Below are positions 5,765-6,003 of a DNA stretch of 6,003 nt, in pieces. A program made the position numbers and the translations under genes. Under the pieces are notes generated by a model. The model saw nothing but the letters and a program-made list of their open reading frames with translations, was not told where the DNA came from and made no database searches. Location of the stretch: positions 1 to 6,003 of the forward strand of contig JANQUM010000203.1 of assembly GCA_030731175.1 (NCBI GenBank). The letters run 5' to 3'. Source of the DNA: Spirosomataceae bacterium (GTDB taxonomy: Bacteria > Bacteroidota > Bacteroidia > Cytophagales > Spirosomataceae). Within the stretch, counting starts at the first letter, position 1; each line of letters begins with the position of its first letter.

Positions 5765-6003
5765 ATGATAAAGAAAATAACCTTCGACTTCCTCAACGAT
5801 GTCAGCGAAAATAACAACCGTGATTGGTTTGCCGAACATAAAGAACGCTATTTAGCAGCGAAGGAAAACGTAGCCGATTTCGGACAAGCGGTTTTTTCAG
5901 AATTAGGAAAAACCGATGTTTTGGAAAAATTGACACTCTATAGAATTTATAAAGACGTTCGGTTCTCGAAAGAAAAAATTCCGTACAATCGCCATTTGGG
6001 CGG
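5765..6003 (+). CDS. DUF2461 family protein (5' part; runs off the window)
   Basis: From ATG 5765 the frame stays open to the window edge, giving 79 residues. They match the N-terminal part of the DUF2461 (TIGR02453) family: TFDFLNDVSENNNRDWFAEH near 6-25, where the Asn-Asn-x-x-x-Trp-Phe core is typical, then KERYLAAKENV, and later YRIYKDVRFSKEKIPYNRH, the family's second hallmark. Full members are usually a little over 200 residues, so roughly two thirds lies beyond 6003. The biochemical function is unknown. It is on the same strand as yraN, 150 bases downstream. That distance and the inverted repeat between them make tight co-transcription uncertain. No clear Shine-Dalgarno sequence precedes the ATG, as is common in this phylum. 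Confidence 0.9.
   Translation, partial: MIKKITFDFLNDVSENNNRDWFAEHKERYLAAKENVADFGQAVFSELGKTDVLEKLTLYRIYKDVRFSKEKIPYNRHLG

Noticed and set aside
5611..5814. A 67-residue plus-strand open frame between yraN and the DUF2461 gene
   Set aside because: It overlaps the yraN stop and the real DUF2461 start in another frame, and its composition is not protein-like.

Overview
The window looks like a chromosomal segment of a Bacteroidota bacterium, most likely of the Cytophagales type. This rests on three things: the style of the gene families, the lack of strong Shine-Dalgarno sequences, and a promoter before pruA that fits the Bacteroidota pattern (TAnnTTTG near -7 with a TTG-like element 19 bases upstream). 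I cannot name the genus. No phage, insertion sequence, CRISPR array, tRNA or rRNA is visible.

Minus strand, read from right to left. pruA (5182 to 3548) encodes a complete 1-pyrroline-5-carboxylate dehydrogenase of proline catabolism. It is followed by a long inverted repeat (3463-3521), probably its terminator, whose loop carries a candidate promoter for the next gene. That gene (3444 to 2644) encodes a secreted alpha/beta-hydrolase with a complete Ser-Asp-His triad. After a 321-base gap comes a large secreted repeat protein (2322 to 103) with a signal peptide, about 23 tandem units of roughly 23 residues, and a C-terminal peptidoglycan-binding domain. A strong hairpin terminator (51-78) closes this gene.

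The repeat-protein gene is broken by a single in-frame TGA at 1026-1024. The frame stays open on both sides, the repeat pattern continues across the stop, and the change from one repeat subtype to the other happens before it. It is therefore best read as one gene of about 739 codons cut into 432 and 306 sense codons, by a real nonsense mutation, a sequence error or (less likely) readthrough.

Plus strand, on the right. yraN (5264-5614) encodes a UPF0102 nuclease-fold protein and is divergent from pruA across an 81-base gap. After a 150-base gap with a weak inverted repeat, the start of a DUF2461-family gene (5765 onward) runs off the window.

The genes do not form one obvious pathway; this is ordinary housekeeping and cell-envelope content. 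The repeat protein, with its two repeat subtypes, cysteine-bounded loops and internal stop, is the only clearly unusual item.
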